Source of the DNA: DASSTY01 sp035760645
Lineage (GTDB): Bacteria; Gemmatimonadota; Gemmatimonadetes; Gemmatimonadales; GWC2-71-9
Length of the DNA stretch: 64,000 bases
Direction of reading: 5' to 3'
Assembly: GCA_035760645.1 (NCBI GenBank)
Contig: DASTSO010000130.1
Coordinates: 30,614 to 94,613 of the forward strand
Part shown: positions 19,251 to 28,188 of the stretch, piece after piece
Layout: every line of letters starts with the position of its first letter
How positions within the stretch are numbered: position 1 is the stretch's first letter
Notes under the pieces: model-generated
Database searches by the model: none
The model's input: only the letters and a program-made list of their open reading frames with translations
Told to the model about the DNA's origin: nothing
Translations under genes and position numbers: made by a program

Positions 19251-20779
19251 TGCGTCGTCTTCCCGCGCTCGCCGCGCTCGGCCTGATGGCGGCGACCGCC
19301 TGCGCCCCGCTGCCGAAGCCCCAGCCGGCCAACCCGGTCCGGTTCGTCCTCGTCAACGACGTCTACGTCGCCGACACCCTCGCCGACGGCACCGGCGGGC
19401 TGGCGCGGGTCGCGACGCTGCGCGACCGGATCGCCCTCACCGGCCCGACGCTCTTCGTCCTCGCGGGCGACGTGCTCTCGCCGAGCCTGCTGAGCAAGTA
19501 CTACGGCGGCCGGCAGATGGTCGAGGCGTTCAATGCGGCGAAGCTCGACTACGCTACCTTCGGCAACCACGAGTTCGAGCTCCCGCGCGACACGCTCGTG
19601 GCGCGGATCGCCGCGTCGAAGTTCAAGTGGCTCTCGAGCAACTGCACGGAGGCGAACGGCCGGCCGTTTCCGGGCGCCCGCTCGTGGGACACGGTGCGCG
19701 TGGCCGGCCGCACGGTCGGCCTCTTCGGCCTCACGCTCCAGGGCGACTACCGCAGCTACGTGCGGTGCAGCGACCCCGACAGCGCGGCGCACCGGGTGGT
19801 GGACAGCCTGAGCGCGATGGGCGTGACGACGATCGTCGCCCTCACGCATCAGACGGTCGAGGCCGACGTCGCGCTGCTGCGGCGGGAGCCAAGGGTGGCG
19901 CTCGTCCTCGGCGGGCACGAGCACGAGCACTACGACGTGACCGTGGGCGCGCGCCACGTGGTCAAGGCCGACGCGGACGCCCGCAGCGCGCAGTTCGTCA
20001 CGCTCTGGGGCGACACGACGGCGTGGCAGGAGGCGGTCTCGCTGGTGCCGATCACCGACCGGCTCCCGCCCGACACCGCGGTCCGGCGCGTCGTGGACCG
20101 CTGGCAGGACTCGCTCCGCGCGAAGCTCGGCCCCGAGCGCGTCGTCGGCACCATCACCGCGCCGGTCGAGGCGCGCGACGCGATCCAGCGCCGCGCCGAG
20201 ACCGGCCTCGGCGACCTCGTCACCGACGCGATGCGCTGGGGCACGAAGGCCGACGTTGCGCTGCTCAACTCGGGCACCCTGCGCTTCGACGACGTGCTCC
20301 GCCCGGGTCCGCTCACGAACTACCAGCTCGAGTCGATCTTCCTCTTCGCCGACGGCACGCGGGTGCTCACCTTCCCGCTCACCGGCGCCCGCCTGCGCGA
20401 GCTGCTCGAGCACGGCGTCGCCTCGGGCAGCTACGGCAAGGGGCCGTTCCTGCAGGTCTCGGGCGTGGAGTTCGCCTTCGACACCGCCCGCGCCACGGGC
20501 GAGCGCATCGTCGGCGCCGTCCACCGCGCCGGCGGGGCACCGATCCGCTCCACCGACACGCTGACCGTGGCGCTCCCGGTCTACCCCGCTTGCGAGGGGG
20601 GCGACGGCTACCGCGTGCCCGAGGCGAAGCCGGCCTGCGCCACCTGGGAGCAGGCGCCCCGCGCGGCCGACCTCCTGATCCGCTATGTCGAGGGCCCGCT
20701 GGGCGGCCAGGTGGCGCCGCCGCCAGCCGGCCGGCTGCGCGGCGGCGCCCCGTCGCCGGCGGCAGCCGGCAGCCACTGA
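19250..20779 (+). CDS. 5'-nucleotidase / UshA-like metallophosphoesterase lipoprotein
   Basis: 509 aa. A short signal peptide with lipobox ends at C18 (MAATACAP), so an outer-layer lipoprotein is likely. The calcineurin-like phosphatase domain shows VNDVYVAD, LAGDVLSPSLL, FGNHEFEL and GGHEHEHYD, all dimetal ligands. The C-terminal substrate-specificity domain of the 5'-nucleotidase family follows (GLGDLVTDAM, LLNSGTLR, TNYQLESIFLF). An Ala/Pro/Gly-rich tail ends the protein. Probable role: dephosphorylation of extracytoplasmic nucleotides or related phosphoesters. GAGGAGGTG lies just before the ATG and the start overlaps the HD gene stop. Confidence 0.9.
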   Translation: MRRLPALAALGLMAATACAPLPKPQPANPVRFVLVNDVYVADTLADGTGGLARVATLRDRIALTGPTLFVLAGDVLSPSLLSKYYGGRQMVEAFNAAKLDYATFGNHEFELPRDTLVARIAASKFKWLSSNCTEANGRPFPGARSWDTVRVAGRTVGLFGLTLQGDYRSYVRCSDPDSAAHRVVDSLSAMGVTTIVALTHQTVEADVALLRREPRVALVLGGHEHEHYDVTVGARHVVKADADARSAQFVTLWGDTTAWQEAVSLVPITDRLPPDTAVRRVVDRWQDSLRAKLGPERVVGTITAPVEARDAIQRRAETGLGDLVTDAMRWGTKADVALLNSGTLRFDDVLRPGPLTNYQLESIFLFADGTRVLTFPLTGARLRELLEHGVASGSYGKGPFLQVSGVEFAFDTARATGERIVGAVHRAGGAPIRSTDTLTVALPVYPACEGGDGYRVPEAKPACATWEQAPRAADLLIRYVEGPLGGQVAPPPAGRLRGGAPSPAAAGSH

Positions 20780-20866
20780 CGACCGCGGGGGTCCCGGGCC
20801 GGCGTGCCCCGGGTCCCCGCGGTCCGGGGCGGCCCGGACCGCCTCGCCCCGGAGCGACTTCCGCGC

Positions 20867-20872
20867 TATCTT
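20867..20872 (+). promoter_or_regulatory. TATCTT box 8 nt before GGDEF gene ATG (leaderless-type)
   Basis: Same hexamer and same 8-nt spacing to ATG as at queC, with no ribosome binding site between. It suggests the GGDEF-kinase pair has its own promoter. Confidence 0.45.
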
Positions 20873-20880
20873 TGCCTCCC

Positions 20881-22275
20881 ATGGGCTCGTCCCCCAGCAC
20901 CTCCACCCTCGCCACCCTTCCCAGTGCCTTCGCGGCCGCCTGCCGACTCTCCCGGACCGAGGGGGAGCTGTTCGAGCGCTGCCGCGCGGCCCTCGTGCGC
21001 CGCTTCGGCAGCGAGCGCATCTGGCTCACGGTGAACACCCCGACCGGGGCCATGCCGCGCGTCGGCCCCGCCGAGGGCTTCGAGACGGCGGGCGAAGTGG
21101 CCCGCCTGGCGAGCGGCGACACCGAGGTGGTGGTCAGCGCCGACGGCGCGGCGGCCGGCGAGATGCGCGCGGTGGCCATGCCGCTCGCCCTCGGCCTCGG
21201 CATGGTGATCGAGCTGCGGAGCGTGCTGCTCGAGCGCCAGGCGGCGCTCGACGACGGCGTCTTCCAGCTCCGCGCGCTGCGGCAGGTGGCGCGCCTGCTC
21301 TCCTCCGTGCACTCGACCGACGAGACCGAGCAGCTGGTGCTCGACTTCATGGCCGAGGTCTTCTTCGCCTGGTGGGCCTGCCTCTACCGGCCCGAGGGCG
21401 ACGGGTACGCGCCGAAGGTGTACCGCTCGCTCAACGACCGCCTCGAGCCGGCGCCGATCGCGCGCGGGCCGCTCGACGAGGCGCTCCCGCTGGGCAGCGC
21501 GGCCGCCGGGGTCGAGGACCTGGCGCTCACGGCGCTCGTGGCGCCGGGCGCCCAGCTCGCCGTGCCGCTCGACGCGGGCACCGAGCGCATGGCCGTGCTG
21601 GTGCTCGGCCCGCGCATCAGCGAGAAGCCCTACGGCCGCGCCGAGCTCGAGCTCGCCGGCACGCTCAGCTTCGCCGCGGCGATCGCGCTGAAGAACGCCG
21701 AGCTGGTCGAGCAGCTCCACAGCGCGGCGACGACCGACGCGCTCACCGGGCTCTACAACCGGCGCGCGCTCGAGGAGCGGCTGGCCGCCGAGATTTCGCG
21801 CAGCCAGCGCCACCAGCTCCACACCAGCATTCTCCTGCTCGACCTCGACCACTTCAAGCTCATCAACGACACGCTGGGCCACGCCGCGGGCGACCGGCTC
21901 CTCGTGCTCGTCGCCAACGTGCTGCGCCAGCAGTGCCGCACGCTCGACGTCGTCGGGCGGCTCGGCGGCGACGAGTTCATCGTGATCCTGCCGATGACGC
22001 GCCCCGACGAGGCGCAGGTCTTCGTCGATCGCGTGCGCGTCAGCCTGCTCGACCTCGAGCGGCTGCATCCGGAGTTCGGCCACTGCACGGTGAGCATCGG
22101 CATCGCCGAGTCGCCGCGCCACGGCACGACGGTGAGCCGGCTGCTCGCCGCGGCCGACGCCGCGCTCTACCGGGCGAAGCGGGGCGGGCGCGACCTCGCC
22201 GAGGTGGCCCGCGCGGCCGACGTCGCGGACGTCGACGATTCCATCGGCGACCCCGTCGCCGACGACGCCCGCTGA
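20881..22275 (+). CDS. GAF-like sensor diguanylate cyclase (GGDEF)
   Basis: 464 aa cytoplasmic protein. The N-terminal half (about residues 130-270) looks like a GAF-type sensor after a short helical start. The C-terminal GGDEF domain has the intact active site RLGGDEF (G362-F366) and the product-inhibition I-site R353-T-L-D356 five residues upstream. It therefore should make c-di-GMP with feedback control. No EAL or membrane segment is present. The pseudokinase-kinase gene begins 2 bp after its stop, a pairing that suggests joint regulation. Confidence 0.93.
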   Translation: MGSSPSTSTLATLPSAFAAACRLSRTEGELFERCRAALVRRFGSERIWLTVNTPTGAMPRVGPAEGFETAGEVARLASGDTEVVVSADGAAAGEMRAVAMPLALGLGMVIELRSVLLERQAALDDGVFQLRALRQVARLLSSVHSTDETEQLVLDFMAEVFFAWWACLYRPEGDGYAPKVYRSLNDRLEPAPIARGPLDEALPLGSAAAGVEDLALTALVAPGAQLAVPLDAGTERMAVLVLGPRISEKPYGRAELELAGTLSFAAAIALKNAELVEQLHSAATTDALTGLYNRRALEERLAAEISRSQRHQLHTSILLLDLDHFKLINDTLGHAAGDRLLVLVANVLRQQCRTLDVVGRLGGDEFIVILPMTRPDEAQVFVDRVRVSLLDLERLHPEFGHCTVSIGIAESPRHGTTVSRLLAAADAALYRAKRGGRDLAEVARAADVADVDDSIGDPVADDAR

Positions 22276-22277
22276 CG

Positions 22278-24047
22278 ATGTCCGCGCGCGTGTCGGGTCC
22301 GGTGAGCGTCGCCAAGGAGGCGCACTACTTCGCGCGCACCGAGGCGGTGCTGGGCGCGCGCTACCGGCTCGAGCGCCTCGTGGCCGCGTCGGCCGAGCGG
22401 GTGCTCTTCCAGGCCTACGACCCGATCCTCCGGCGGCGCGTCGCCGTGCGCGTCAACTTCTACACCGACGCCCCGACGCGCGGCTGGTTCATGCGCGAGG
22501 TCGAGGCGCTGGGCCAGCTCGACCATCCGTCGATCCGGCACGCCTACGACGCCGGCGTCGTCGGCGACCTCGCCTTCCGCGTCGGCAACTGGATCGAGGG
22601 CGAGGGGCTGCACGAGGCGGTGCAGCGCGGCCCCCGGCTCATCCCCAGCGTCCACACCCTCGCGCGCGATCTCCTCAGCGCGCTCGAGCACGCGCACACG
22701 CACGGCGTCATCGTGCGCCGCGTCGTGCCCGCCTCGCTCCTCATCGGCCCCACCGGCCGCGCCACCGTCACCGACCTCCGGCACTGCAGCTACGTGCTGC
22801 CGGCGATTCCGGCGGGTACCGTGCCGACGGGCCTGCAGTTCATGGCGCCCGAGGTGCGCGGCGGCGAGACCGGCGATCCGACGAGCGACGTCTACACCGT
22901 GGGCGCGATCCTCTACTTCGCCATCACCGGCCAGGAGCCGCCGCTCGACCCGCACGGGGTGCGCCGCCCCGGCGAGCTGCGCCCCACCTGCCCGCGCACC
23001 GTGGACCGGATCGTGATGCGCGCGCTCCGGCCGGCCCCCGACGACCGCTACCTCTCGGCCTCCGAGATGCTGGAGGACTTCGCCTCCGACGCCGGCACCT
23101 TCGAGACGCCGGCCGTGTCGGTGGGCTTCGCGCCGGTGCCCGAGAGCGAGGACCGGAGCCACTACGAGAAGCGCCTCCGCCGCGCCCTGGGCGACGACTA
23201 CGAGCTGCTGGGCCTGATGGGCACCGGCGGCTTCGGCCGGGTCTACCGGGTGCGCGACCTGCATCTCGAGCGCGAGGTCGCGCTCAAGGTGCTGCACCCG
23301 ACGCTCACGCAGGATCCGGCCACGGTGGAGCGGTTCCGGCGCGAGGCCCAGCTCGCCGCCCGGCTGCACCACCTCAGCATCGTGAACATCTACGACATCG
23401 CCGGGCGCTCGGGGCTGCTGTGGTACACGATGGAGCTGATCAACGGGCCGAGCCTGGCGCAGCTCGTCGAGCGCGAGGGGCCGCTGCCGCTCGACCGCGT
23501 GCTGCGGCTGCTGCGCGAAGCGCTCTCGGCGCTCGCGCACGCGCACGGCCAGGGGCTGGTGCACCGCGACATCAAGCCGGAGAACATGCTCATCGCCCCC
23601 GACGGCGGGCTCCGGATCACCGACTTCGGGCTCGCGCTCGCGCTTCGGGGCCAGGGGAAGTTCGGCGGGGCGACGAGCCAGAGCGGCACGCCCCAGTTCG
23701 CGAGCCCCGAGCAGCTGCTGGGCGAGCGGGTGGACCAGCGCACCGACCTCTACAGCCTGGCCGCGGTGGCCTGCTACGCGCTGCTCGGGCGGTCGCCCTT
23801 CCCGGGGCTCACCCCCGAGCAGGTCCTCGCGCGTCAGACGACCAACCGGTTCCCCTCGTTCGAGGACCGGCCCGACGTGCCCGACGCGCTGCGCGAGGTG
23901 CTCGAGCGGGCGCTCGACAGCGATGTCGAGGCGCGCTTCCCTTCGGCGGCGGAGTTCCTGCAGGCGCTCAACCGCGCCGTCCGCAGCGGGCTCCGGGGCC
24001 GCGGGACCGACTGGGCCCGGGCCGCCACGCGCTGGTTCAAGATTTGA
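22278..24047 (+). CDS. tandem pseudokinase-kinase, Hanks-type Ser/Thr kinase
   Basis: 589 aa with two kinase folds. The C-terminal domain (about 308-575) is complete: GTGGFGRVYRV from G315, VALKVL, HRDIKPEN with D431, DFG at D449, and a Ser/Gly-rich activation segment ending SGTPQFASPEQ. The N-terminal domain (about 25-285) keeps the fold (MREVEALGQLDHPSI, QFMAPEV, SDVYTVGAILYF) but has lost the glycine loop (LVAASAERV). The VAVK lysine is R58, HRD reads RRV and DFG reads DLR. There is no membrane segment. A regulatory pseudokinase in cis is the natural inference. It follows the GGDEF gene by 2 bp. Confidence 0.93.
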   Translation: MSARVSGPVSVAKEAHYFARTEAVLGARYRLERLVAASAERVLFQAYDPILRRRVAVRVNFYTDAPTRGWFMREVEALGQLDHPSIRHAYDAGVVGDLAFRVGNWIEGEGLHEAVQRGPRLIPSVHTLARDLLSALEHAHTHGVIVRRVVPASLLIGPTGRATVTDLRHCSYVLPAIPAGTVPTGLQFMAPEVRGGETGDPTSDVYTVGAILYFAITGQEPPLDPHGVRRPGELRPTCPRTVDRIVMRALRPAPDDRYLSASEMLEDFASDAGTFETPAVSVGFAPVPESEDRSHYEKRLRRALGDDYELLGLMGTGGFGRVYRVRDLHLEREVALKVLHPTLTQDPATVERFRREAQLAARLHHLSIVNIYDIAGRSGLLWYTMELINGPSLAQLVEREGPLPLDRVLRLLREALSALAHAHGQGLVHRDIKPENMLIAPDGGLRITDFGLALALRGQGKFGGATSQSGTPQFASPEQLLGERVDQRTDLYSLAAVACYALLGRSPFPGLTPEQVLARQTTNRFPSFEDRPDVPDALREVLERALDSDVEARFPSAAEFLQALNRAVRSGLRGRGTDWARAATRWFKI

Positions 24048-24318
24048 CACCCCTCTTGACGAAATCGCGCCCGCGTGCAGATTTAACGGCGCGAAACCGC
24101 CCCGGTCCCGTACACTCCCGCACTCAGCAGCGCGTGACCTCCGTACCGGCCGGCTCCCGTGGGACCTCCAAGACCCGTGGCGCTTCGCCCAGGGTCTTTT
24201 CGTTTTTCATGACGCGGGACTGGCTCGCGCTCATGAAGACTCGGCGCACCGCGCACCCCCGCTCGTCGGGGGCATCCTCGTGGACGCCGACGCAGGCAAA
24301 CAACAACGGAGTGGTCGC
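24048..24318 (+). promoter_or_regulatory. cold-shock gene leader region with -35-like elements
   Basis: TTGACA at 24044-24049 overlaps the kinase stop and TTGACG lies at 24056-24061. TTTAAC at 24082-24087 (20-bp spacing) and TACACT at 24111-24116 are possible -10 elements. The leader would be roughly 190-230 nt and contains a terminator-like hairpin with T-runs (24170-24207). A long structured leader is common for csp genes. Confidence 0.4.
24170..24207 (+). terminator. intrinsic terminator or attenuator upstream of csp
   Basis: AAGACCC pairs with GGGTCTT around an inner GGCG-CTT-CGCC stem (2x2 internal loop), followed by TTTTCGTTTTT. This is the best T-tract in the window. It lies 123 bp after the kinase stop and 112 bp before csp. 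It can end the GGDEF-kinase transcript or attenuate csp. Confidence 0.65.
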
Positions 24319-24531
24319 ATGGCTCGCATGACCGGTACGGTGAAGTGGTTCAACGACGCGAAGGGCTTCGGCTTCATCACGCCCGAGAACGGGGAAAAGG
24401 ACTGCTTCGTCCACCACAGCGCCATCAAGATGGACGGCTTCCGCAGCCTCGCCGAGGGTGAGCGGGTGGAGTTCGACATCGTCCAGGGCGCCAAGGGCCC
24501 CGCGGCCGAGAACGTCACGAAGGCCAAGTAA
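24319..24531 (+). CDS. cold-shock domain protein, CspA family
   Basis: 70 aa single cold-shock domain binding single-stranded RNA/DNA. TGTVKWFNDAKGFGFI contains RNP1 (KGFGFI); RNP2 is CFVHHSAI. The end, GPAAENVTKAK, is typical. ATG at 24319 is chosen; the next Met three codons on is also possible. It converges with infA over a strong shared hairpin. Confidence 0.95.
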   Translation: MARMTGTVKWFNDAKGFGFITPENGEKDCFVHHSAIKMDGFRSLAEGERVEFDIVQGAKGPAAENVTKAK

Positions 24532-24557
24532 GCGTCCGGCAGCCGAGCCGAACGACA

Positions 24558-24589
24558 GACGGGGCCGCTCCCTGAGGAGCGGCCCCGTC
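24558..24589. terminator. 14-bp stem hairpin between csp and infA (convergent)
   Basis: GACGGGGCCGCTCC, loop CTGA, then the exact reverse complement. It lies 26 bp after csp and 21 bp before the infA stop. GCTTTG follows on the plus side. Confidence 0.8.
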
Positions 24590-24610
24590 GCTTTGGGCAG
24601 CCTGGCAGGC

Positions 24611-24829
24611 CTACTTGTGGCGGTAGATGACCCGGCCCCGGGTGAGATCGTAAGGGGAGAGGACCACGCTGACGCGGTCGCCCTCGAGCACGCGGATCTT
24701 GAACTTGCTCATCTTCCCGGCCGCGTAGGCCAGGACCTCGTGACCGTTCTCGAGCATCACCCGGTAGTTGCGGTCGGGCAGCACCTCGGTCACGACCCCC
24801 TCCATCTCGATACCTTCTTCTTTCGCCAT
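24611..24829 (-). CDS. infA: translation initiation factor IF-1
   Basis: 72 aa, exactly the family size. It has one OB-fold: MAKEEGIEMEGVVTEVLPD, NYRVMLENGHEVLAYAAGKM, KIRVLEGDRVSVVLSPYDLTRGRVIYRHK. It blocks the ribosomal A site during initiation. A longer in-frame ATG at 24853 is less likely. It is not in a ribosomal-protein operon here, being next to csp and an M3 peptidase. Confidence 0.97.
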   Translation of the reverse strand: MAKEEGIEMEGVVTEVLPDRNYRVMLENGHEVLAYAAGKMSKFKIRVLEGDRVSVVLSPYDLTRGRVIYRHK

Positions 24830-24954
24830 CCAGTCGCCCCCAAGTGGGTCCATGGTGGTCGGCCGGGACGCCCTGCCCCGGCCGACGAAATCCGCGCGCG
24901 TGGCAATCTGCCCTGCGGAGGCCCGACTGGCAAGGTACGCGCCCTGCCGGCCGC

Positions 24955-26718
24955 TCAGTCGGGCTGCGGGATGCGCGGCGCGGCCGGCGGGGGCTCGTCG
25001 CCCTGGAGCCCGCCCGGGAGCCGGGCCCAGAGCTGCTCGATGTGCTCCATGACGAGAGCCACCAGCGGCCCGATGTCGCGCGCATCGAAGGTGAGCTTGG
25101 CGCCCGCCGCCCGGAAGATCTCCGGCAGCGGCACCGTCGCCCCGAGCGCGAGCGCCTCGCGGTAGCGCGCCACGGCGCCCGCGGGGTCGGTGAGACTGTT
25201 CCGCCACACCTGCAGCGCCCCGATCTGGGCGATGCCGTACTCGATGTAGTAGAACGGGTAGAGGAAGATGTGGAGCTGGCGGTACCAGCGCGCCACCCGC
25301 TCGCGGTCGAGCCCGGTCCAGTCCACCCCGCGCTCGAAGTCGCGCCGGATCCGGAGCCACGCCGCGTCGCGCGCGGCACGGTCGCCGCCCTCGCCGCTGG
25401 TGTAGATCCAGGTCTGGAACGCGTCCACCGACGCGATGTGCGAGAGGCTCGAGAGGATGTCCTCGAAGTGCTCGAGCCGGGCCCGCAGCAGGTCCCCCTC
25501 GCTGAACATCCCGCCCGCCTGCGCGAGATGCGGCGCGGCGAGGAGCTCCATCGACATCGACGCGAGCTCGGCCGCCTCGGAGCCGGGATGCCGCTGCCAG
25601 ATGAGCGGCTGCGCGTGCGCGGCGAAGGTGTGGAAGGCGTGCCCCGCCTCGTGCAGCAGCGTGTTCACGTCGTCCACGATCCCGACGGCGTTCATGAAGA
25701 TGAAGGGCCGGCCGCGATGATGCAGGGTGTCGCAGTAGCCGCCCGGCGCCTTCCCCTTGCGGCTGTCGAGGTCGAGCAGCCGCTCGTCCACCATCGTGCG
25801 GAACGCGCGCCCGAGCGCGGGGTCCACCCGCTCGAAGACGCCCAGCGCCTTCTCGCCGAGCTCGCGGCCGTGCTGGAAGGGGCGCAGCACGCCGGTGCCA
25901 TAGGGGTCCACCTGCAGGTCCCAGGGACGCAGGATGTCGAGATCGAGCCGCGTGCGCCGGTGCGCGAGCACCCGCTCGAGCGCCGGTGTCACGACCGTCT
26001 TCACGGCCTCGTGGAAGCGCTCGACGTCCGCCGGGGTGTAGTCGAAGCGGTACTTCGCCGGGAAGACGTAGTCGCGGAAATTCGCGAAGCCGGCGTGCCG
26101 CGCGGCCCGCTGGCGCAGAGCGTACATCCGGTCGAAGAGCCCGGCCAGCTCGTCCTGGTGCGCGAGGTAGGGCTCGTTGATCGCGTGGAAGGCGTGCTCG
26201 CGGATGGCGCGGTCGGGGCTCTTGAGGAAGGGCGCGAGCTGCGGCACCGGCCGCTCCTCGCCCTCCCAGAAGACGGTCATCGCGCCGGTGATGCGCTGGT
26301 ATCTCGCGCCGAGCTCCTCGAGCTCGGCGAAGATCGGCACGTTCGCCTCGCGGAAGATCGCGATCGAGGTGCGGAAGCGCTCGAGCATGGTGCGGAGCTC
26401 GGGCCGCTCGAACCCGCTCTCCACCAGCCGCCGCGCGAGCGCGACGCTGCGCTCCTCGACCTTCGGCATGATCTCGGTCGAGAAGCGCAGGTGCGCCGCC
26501 TCCTTCGCCAGGTCGCCCGTGTCGCAGGTATAGGCGATCATCGCCAGCGAGGCCGCCTCGGTCAGCAGCTCCTCGAGCCGGGACCAGTCGCGGAGCCACC
26601 CCTCCGCCGTCTCCGCCGTCAGGGGCCGCTCGGCGAGCTCGTCGTAGTAGGGCGCCACGTCCTCCCACGCCGCCGTGGCGAACGCATCGGGCGACGAGGG
26701 CAACACCGAAGCCGTCAC
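24955..26718 (-). CDS. M3-family oligoendopeptidase F-like metallopeptidase
   Basis: 587 aa cytoplasmic zinc oligopeptidase. The zinc site is H356-E357-A-G-H360 in LLHEAGHAFHTF, with a downstream Glu in SEAAELASMSMELLAAP. The helical M3 bowl covers the rest, including the FYYIEYGIAQIGALQVW block of the oligoendopeptidase F group. The start is put at GTG 26718 because AGGAG sits 5 nt upstream; the longer frame from GTG 26751 lacks a ribosome binding site and reads a short tandem repeat. A palindrome GGTGCATCGTGCACC lies upstream at 26739-26753. Confidence 0.9.
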   Translation of the reverse strand: MTASVLPSSPDAFATAAWEDVAPYYDELAERPLTAETAEGWLRDWSRLEELLTEAASLAMIAYTCDTGDLAKEAAHLRFSTEIMPKVEERSVALARRLVESGFERPELRTMLERFRTSIAIFREANVPIFAELEELGARYQRITGAMTVFWEGEERPVPQLAPFLKSPDRAIREHAFHAINEPYLAHQDELAGLFDRMYALRQRAARHAGFANFRDYVFPAKYRFDYTPADVERFHEAVKTVVTPALERVLAHRRTRLDLDILRPWDLQVDPYGTGVLRPFQHGRELGEKALGVFERVDPALGRAFRTMVDERLLDLDSRKGKAPGGYCDTLHHRGRPFIFMNAVGIVDDVNTLLHEAGHAFHTFAAHAQPLIWQRHPGSEAAELASMSMELLAAPHLAQAGGMFSEGDLLRARLEHFEDILSSLSHIASVDAFQTWIYTSGEGGDRAARDAAWLRIRRDFERGVDWTGLDRERVARWYRQLHIFLYPFYYIEYGIAQIGALQVWRNSLTDPAGAVARYREALALGATVPLPEIFRAAGAKLTFDARDIGPLVALVMEHIEQLWARLPGGLQGDEPPPAAPRIPQPD

Positions 26719-26781
26719 AACCACTCCTGGTGCATCTGGTGCATCGTGCACCGGTTCACGAAGGCCACCACGTCCGGTCGC

Positions 26782-28188
26782 TCACAGGCCGGGCGGACGG
26801 CGGCGATGGAAGTCGGTCTGCGCCTGGAAGCGCATGCCGATGGCGAGCAGCGGGCCCTCGCCCAGCGCGCGGCCGGTGAGCTGCAGACTGGTCGGCAGCC
26901 CCTCCTCGCCGAAGCCGTTGGGGAGAAAGAGCCCCGGCGCGCCGGCCAGGTTGGCCGCCCCGCCGATGCTCGCGCCGCCCGGATACTCGGGATAGACCCG
27001 GTCGAACGGCACGTCCGCGGGCCACGCCACCGTCGGCAGCGTGGGGCCCACGATCCCATCAAACTGGCGGAGGACGCCGTCGAGGGCCAGCGCCGCGGGC
27101 CGCCGGGCGCGCATGGCGCGCAGATAGTCCTTCGCGAGCAGCACCTGCCCCGAATACCCGCCGAGCCGGTCCTCGGGCGCCGTGAGCTCGGCCACCCGCC
27201 CGCTCGCCACGAGATCCTCGAAGGCGCTCGCCCCCTCGGCGTCGATGATCGTCCCCGCGAGGGCATCGTAAGGATAGTCGGGGAGGGTGACGTCCTCCAC
27301 GAGCTCGCAAAAGCCGCGCAGCACCGCGAGCGAGTGCTCGAAGCTGGCGAGCACGCCCGGCTGGAGCCGCTCGCGCGCGCCGGCCAGGATGCCGAGCCGG
27401 AAGCGGCGACCCGCCGGCGGCCGCTGCGGCGGGGCGAAGCGGTGCGGGAGCGCGGTCGGGTCGCGCGGGTCGGGCCCGGCGATCGCCTGGAGCACGGTGG
27501 CGCAGTCGGCCGCCGTGCGCGCGAGCGGACCCAGCTTGTCCATCGTCCAGCTCAGCGCCATCGCGCCGTGGCGGCTGACGCGCCCGTACGTGGGCCGCAG
27601 CCCGGTCACGCCGCAGAAGGCCGCCGGGAACTGGATCGAGCCCCACGTCTCCGAGCCGATCGCGAAGGGGACGAGCCCCGCCGCGACCGCCGCGCCCGAG
27701 CCGCTGGAGGAGCCGCCCGACCAGCGGTCGCGGGCCGCGGCCCAGGGGGTGAGCCCGGGGCCGGTGAAGCTCGCATTCGGCTGGTTGTAGCCCATCCCGC
27801 CGGCGAGCTCCACCATGGCGAGCTTGGCGCAGAGCACGGCGCCCGCGGCGCGGAGCCGGGTGACGACGGTGGCATCCTCGTCGAAGACCTGCTCGCGGAA
27901 CGGCGCCGCCCCCCAGGTGGTCGGCGCCCCGACCGCGGCAACGAGGTCCTTCGCGCCGTAGGGAATGCCGTGGAGCGGACCGCGCAGCTTCCCCGCCGCG
28001 AGCTCCGCGTCGCGCTCGCGCGCCTCGGCGAGCGCGCGCTCGCGCAGCACGGTGACGACGGCGTTGAATGCGGGGCCGAGCCGCTCGAGGCGATCGAGGA
28101 AGAAACCGACGAGCTCGACGGACGACGTTCGGCGGGCCCGGAGCATGGCGCCGAGCTCGGCGACACTGAGAAAGGCGAAATCGGTCAT
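26782..28188 (-). CDS. amidase-signature family hydrolase
   Basis: 468 aa amidase with the Ser-cisSer-Lys triad: K80 in IPYGAKDL, cis-Ser in GGSSSGSG (about 160-162), and nucleophile S184 in GSETWGSIQFP. The usual motif is GSDTGGSIR, so W replaces the first Gly and Q the Arg. It lacks GatA context (no gatB/gatC nearby), so it is more likely a catabolic amidase than the tRNA amidotransferase subunit. Its start codon overlaps the stop of the small Tat-signal protein, which suggests coupled translation. The substrate is unknown. Confidence 0.88.
   Translation of the reverse strand: MTDFAFLSVAELGAMLRARRTSSVELVGFFLDRLERLGPAFNAVVTVLRERALAEARERDAELAAGKLRGPLHGIPYGAKDLVAAVGAPTTWGAAPFREQVFDEDATVVTRLRAAGAVLCAKLAMVELAGGMGYNQPNASFTGPGLTPWAAARDRWSGGSSSGSGAAVAAGLVPFAIGSETWGSIQFPAAFCGVTGLRPTYGRVSRHGAMALSWTMDKLGPLARTAADCATVLQAIAGPDPRDPTALPHRFAPPQRPPAGRRFRLGILAGARERLQPGVLASFEHSLAVLRGFCELVEDVTLPDYPYDALAGTIIDAEGASAFEDLVASGRVAELTAPEDRLGGYSGQVLLAKDYLRAMRARRPAALALDGVLRQFDGIVGPTLPTVAWPADVPFDRVYPEYPGGASIGGAANLAGAPGLFLPNGFGEEGLPTSLQLTGRALGEGPLLAIGMRFQAQTDFHRRRPPGL

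Noticed and set aside
26719..26751. Longer M3 peptidase start at GTG 26751
   Set aside because: The extra residues come from a tandem TGGTGCATC repeat and have no ribosome binding site. GTG at 26718 has AGGAG 5 nt upstream.
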